DNA of 64,000 bases. Origin: CBDCGS01 sp965216915. Its GTDB lineage: Bacteria > Pseudomonadota > Alphaproteobacteria > UBA828. The notes beneath the pieces were generated by a model that had not been told where the DNA came from, searched no databases, and saw only the letters and a list, made by a program, of their open reading frames with translations. The stretch spans positions 1,302,001 through 1,366,000 of the forward strand of contig CBDCGS010000011.1 in the NCBI GenBank assembly GCA_965216915.1, read 5' to 3'. The stretch's first letter is position 1, and each line of letters opens with the position of its first letter. This document shows, one piece after another, positions 61,455 through 64,000 of the stretch. A program made the translations under genes and the position numbers.

Positions 61455-63239
61455 ATGACCGAGAGTGGCAATCCCAAAAGCGGAACCCGCGAACTGGATC
61501 CGGTCACATTCGAGGTGCTCCGCAATCAATTCGAATTTTGCTGCGACCGAATGTCCAAGGTGCTCTACAAAACGGCGTTTTCGCCGATCCTTAGTGACAT
61601 TCTCGATTTTTCGAACGCGGTCTACGATAGCGAGATTCGGTTGCTCGCTCAGTCGCCGGGCTGCCCAATCCACATGGCGGCAATGCACTTCGCGGCGCGG
61701 GCATCGGTCGAGCGGTATGGGATCGAGAATCTCGCGGCGGGCGATGTCGTGATCCTGAACGATCCGTTCGCCGGTGGCACGCACATCCCCGATACAACGT
61801 TCATGATGCCGATCTACGCCGGCTCGGAGCTACTTGGGTTCGCGGTTAGTCGTGGCCATTGGCAGGATCTCGGCGGTGGTGCTGCTGGTGGTCAATCATT
61901 TGGAACCCATATCGCGGGCGAGGGCCTGCGTATCCCGCCACTCAAGCTTTTCAATGAGTACGAGATCAACAAGGATCTCGTATCACTCATTAAAAATAAC
62001 ACGCGGTGTCCGCAATATATCGAGGGAGATATTCAGGCGCACATGGCTGCCTTGAAGGTTGCCGAACAGGAATATCTTCGCGCGGTCGATCGGTATGGTT
62101 TGGACACGGTGAAAACGGCGATGCGGGAATTGATCGCCTATACAAACCGAATAACAAGGAGGCGCATCGCAAACGTCGCAGATGGCGAATACGAGGTTGA
62201 GGATTTCGTCGATACTGACGGGTTCAGCGATAAACCGATCAAACTCAAGGTCAAAGCGACCATCAACGACGAGCATATCACGATCGATTTTACCGGTTCC
62301 GATCCGCAATGCATCGGCGCGATTAACTCGCCGTTGGCAAACACCTACTCGTCCGTGTACCTCGCGCTGAGATTTTTTCTGTGTCCAGACGCGCCGGCCA
62401 ACGCCGGCCTCTTCGACGCCGTCGATATCATTCTACCCGACGACTGTTGGCTGAACGCCAAATGGCCGGCTCCAACAATCGGCTGTACGACGGTCACCGC
62501 AGCGAAAATCAATAGCGCAATTTGGTTCGCGATGGGGCAAGCCATGCCCGAGCATGCAATTGGCGGGACGATGTCCGATTGCAATTGGCTCGTTTGCTCT
62601 GTCAAGACCCCAGGGTCGAGCGAACAGGCGGTGTTCTCGGACTTGCCGGCGGGTGGCTGGGGTGGAATGCGCGACCACGACGGCGTTAGTGTTTACTACG
62701 ATCCGACTGGAAATTGCATGAACCTCTCGGCAGAGGTCGCCGAGCTTTGCTATCCAGTCGTCTACGAAATGTTCGAAATGCGGACGGATTCGGCTGGCGC
62801 AGGCCTCCATCGCGGCGGGATGGGCGCCAGCCTGCAGTTTCGTTTCAAAGGTTCGGCCGAGCTGAGTATCGAAACATCGCGGACGATAGAAGGGAGTCCC
62901 GGTGTCGAAGGCGGTCTCGCCAGCCCTGTGCAAAAACTTTTCAAGGTAGATGGAGACGGGACGAGCGAGGTTATCGGTGGTTGGTGCGAGGATGGTTCGT
63001 GGAAAAACCCTCTTCTCGCGGCATACCGTTTCCAGGCCGGCGAAGCCTTTCGCATCGATACAACTGGCGGGGGCGGTTGGGGAGATCCGAAGCAGAGACC
63101 AAAAGAGCGCGTCAGGGAAGACGTGCTCGATGGATATGTTTCCATCGAAGCGGCGCGTGAAATCTACGGTGTCGAGTTAAACGAAAGTGGCATAACACCC
63201 GAACAGCCGCCACCGCCACCGGGAGCCGCGTCAGATTAG
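61455..63239 (+). CDS. hyuB: Hydantoinase/oxoprolinase family protein, subunit B
   Basis: The 594-residue protein opens with DPVTFEVLRNQFEFCCDRM and has the HyuB hallmarks ILNDPFAGGTHIPDTTFM, INDEHITIDFTGSD and the C-terminal DTTGGGGWGDPKQRP. It forms the complex with HyuA. I chose ATG 61455, with GGAGGAG upstream; a TTG at 61425 overlapping the hyuA stop is possible. The tail PPPPPG is low complexity. Confidence 0.88.
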   Translation: MTESGNPKSGTRELDPVTFEVLRNQFEFCCDRMSKVLYKTAFSPILSDILDFSNAVYDSEIRLLAQSPGCPIHMAAMHFAARASVERYGIENLAAGDVVILNDPFAGGTHIPDTTFMMPIYAGSELLGFAVSRGHWQDLGGGAAGGQSFGTHIAGEGLRIPPLKLFNEYEINKDLVSLIKNNTRCPQYIEGDIQAHMAALKVAEQEYLRAVDRYGLDTVKTAMRELIAYTNRITRRRIANVADGEYEVEDFVDTDGFSDKPIKLKVKATINDEHITIDFTGSDPQCIGAINSPLANTYSSVYLALRFFLCPDAPANAGLFDAVDIILPDDCWLNAKWPAPTIGCTTVTAAKINSAIWFAMGQAMPEHAIGGTMSDCNWLVCSVKTPGSSEQAVFSDLPAGGWGGMRDHDGVSVYYDPTGNCMNLSAEVAELCYPVVYEMFEMRTDSAGAGLHRGGMGASLQFRFKGSAELSIETSRTIEGSPGVEGGLASPVQKLFKVDGDGTSEVIGGWCEDGSWKNPLLAAYRFQAGEAFRIDTTGGGGWGDPKQRPKERVREDVLDGYVSIEAAREIYGVELNESGITPEQPPPPPGAASD

Positions 63240-63282
63240 GAGACAACTGTCCGGCCCGCCAACGACACCGAAAGGAGCTGAA

Positions 63283-64000
63283 GTGACAGGAAAACTAGAA
63301 TCCAAAGTCGCGCTCGTGACCGGTGGTTCCCGCGGAATGGGTCGGTCGTACAGCGAGCGGTTCGGTGCCGAAGGCGCGGCAGTGGCGGTCATTTATCGGT
63401 CTGACTCTGACGCGGCGCACCAAGTCGTCGACGCTATACAAAAGACGGGTGGCCAGGCTGTCGCGATCCAATGTGACGTGTCGAACGTTGACGCCATCCA
63501 CCGTATGGTCAGCGAGGTATGCAAGCACTTCGGCGGAGTCGACATTCTCGTCAACAACGCCGGCATTTATCTTTTCACACCGGTTGAGACGACGACCGAG
63601 GAAATCTGGGATCAACAGATCAACACCAACCTCAAGAGCGCATTTTTCTGTGCCCAGGCCGTCGTCCCGGCAATGAAAAAGCGAGGCGGCGGCAAGATCA
63701 TCAACATTTCCTCGATATTCGGACAGAGTGGATTTGCCGGATCGGCCGCCTACTGCGCGACAAAGGCCGGAATGTCTCTGTTGACCAAGACGCTTTGCCT
63801 AGAACTTCGCGAGGCGAATATTCAGGTCAATCAGATTTCGCCTGGCTGCATCAAGACCGATATGAACGAGGCATATCGAGCCGAGAATGACGATTACAAT
63901 GCTGCGCTCCAGAACCACTTCGGTGTTGGTGATCCTTGGCTCGACCCCGACGAGCTGACCGGCGCTGCCGTTTTCCTCGCATCGTCTGATTTGAACTCTG
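63283..64000 (+). CDS. SDR-family oxidoreductase, incomplete at window end
   Basis: The gene starts with GTG at 63283 behind AAAGGAG and is still open at the last base, giving 239 residues. Motifs are complete: VTGGSRGMG, NNAG, Ser in NISSIFGQS and YCATK. About 15-20 residues should be missing, judging from family length. It lies 43 bases after hyuB, so it probably belongs to the same operon and acts on a related substrate. Confidence 0.88.
   Translation, partial: MTGKLESKVALVTGGSRGMGRSYSERFGAEGAAVAVIYRSDSDAAHQVVDAIQKTGGQAVAIQCDVSNVDAIHRMVSEVCKHFGGVDILVNNAGIYLFTPVETTTEEIWDQQINTNLKSAFFCAQAVVPAMKKRGGGKIINISSIFGQSGFAGSAAYCATKAGMSLLTKTLCLELREANIQVNQISPGCIKTDMNEAYRAENDDYNAALQNHFGVGDPWLDPDELTGAAVFLASSDLNS

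Overview
The window is GC-rich DNA with tightly packed genes, many GTG starts and ATGA or GTGA stop-start overlaps. Its content is alphaproteobacterial in style: two Liv-type ABC importers, sarcosine/dimethylglycine dehydrogenase-type flavoproteins and an N-methylglutamate module. The host is therefore probably a free-living alphaproteobacterium that lives on methylated amines and amides. The taxonomy is inference; there is no rRNA or other marker gene, and I saw no tRNA, CRISPR array, transposase or phage gene.

Left part (0.1-26.8 kb): this is a nearly complete route from N,N-dimethylformamide to glutamate-bound nitrogen and formaldehyde. Two trimethylamine-dehydrogenase-family flavoproteins flank a small cupin (144-5093, minus). 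One of them carries the glutamine thought to mark dimethylamine dehydrogenase. Divergent from them is a Liv-type importer (5296-10123) followed by an SDR. A minus-strand set follows: alpha/beta hydrolase, choline-kinase-like protein, sarcosine/dimethylglycine dehydrogenase-type enzyme and a GntR/FCD regulator. A plus-strand operon from 16322 to 26809 then encodes a sarcosine-oxidase-beta-like flavoprotein, gamma-glutamylmethylamide synthetase, N-methylglutamate synthase MgsABC, both subunits of an N,N-dimethylformamidase, a second small-subunit-like protein and two unknown proteins. Read together: DMF is hydrolysed to dimethylamine and formate, dimethylamine is oxidised to methylamine, and methylamine is captured by the GmaS/Mgs pathway. 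The final oxidation may use the single flavoprotein, because no four-subunit MgdABCD is present.

Middle (26.8-47.2 kb): an SDR plus sugar-isomerase-like pair, a 3-hydroxyacyl-CoA-dehydrogenase-like enzyme, an orphan TupA-type tungstate-binding protein, an RND efflux pair, and a second Liv-superfamily importer of the urea/short-chain-amide (UrtABCDE) kind. The importer is preceded by a long structured leader. Next come an exported truncated haemoglobin, a small membrane protein, and an amidohydrolase-fold gene with an altered metal site that is coupled to a DUF59 protein and a complete sugar-type (CUT2) ABC transporter.

Right part (47.2-64 kb): a glutathione transferase, a decayed TPR gene, a second sarcosine/dimethylglycine dehydrogenase-type enzyme, and a four-gene type II DMSO-reductase-family operon (catalytic, iron-sulfur, haem b and chaperone genes) behind a perfect FNR-type box. 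The catalytic subunit has Ser where this class has its Mo-binding Asp. The last 5.6 kb carries two SDRs around hydantoinase/oxoprolinase genes hyuA and hyuB, with codon use that looks less GC-biased. The final SDR runs off the window.
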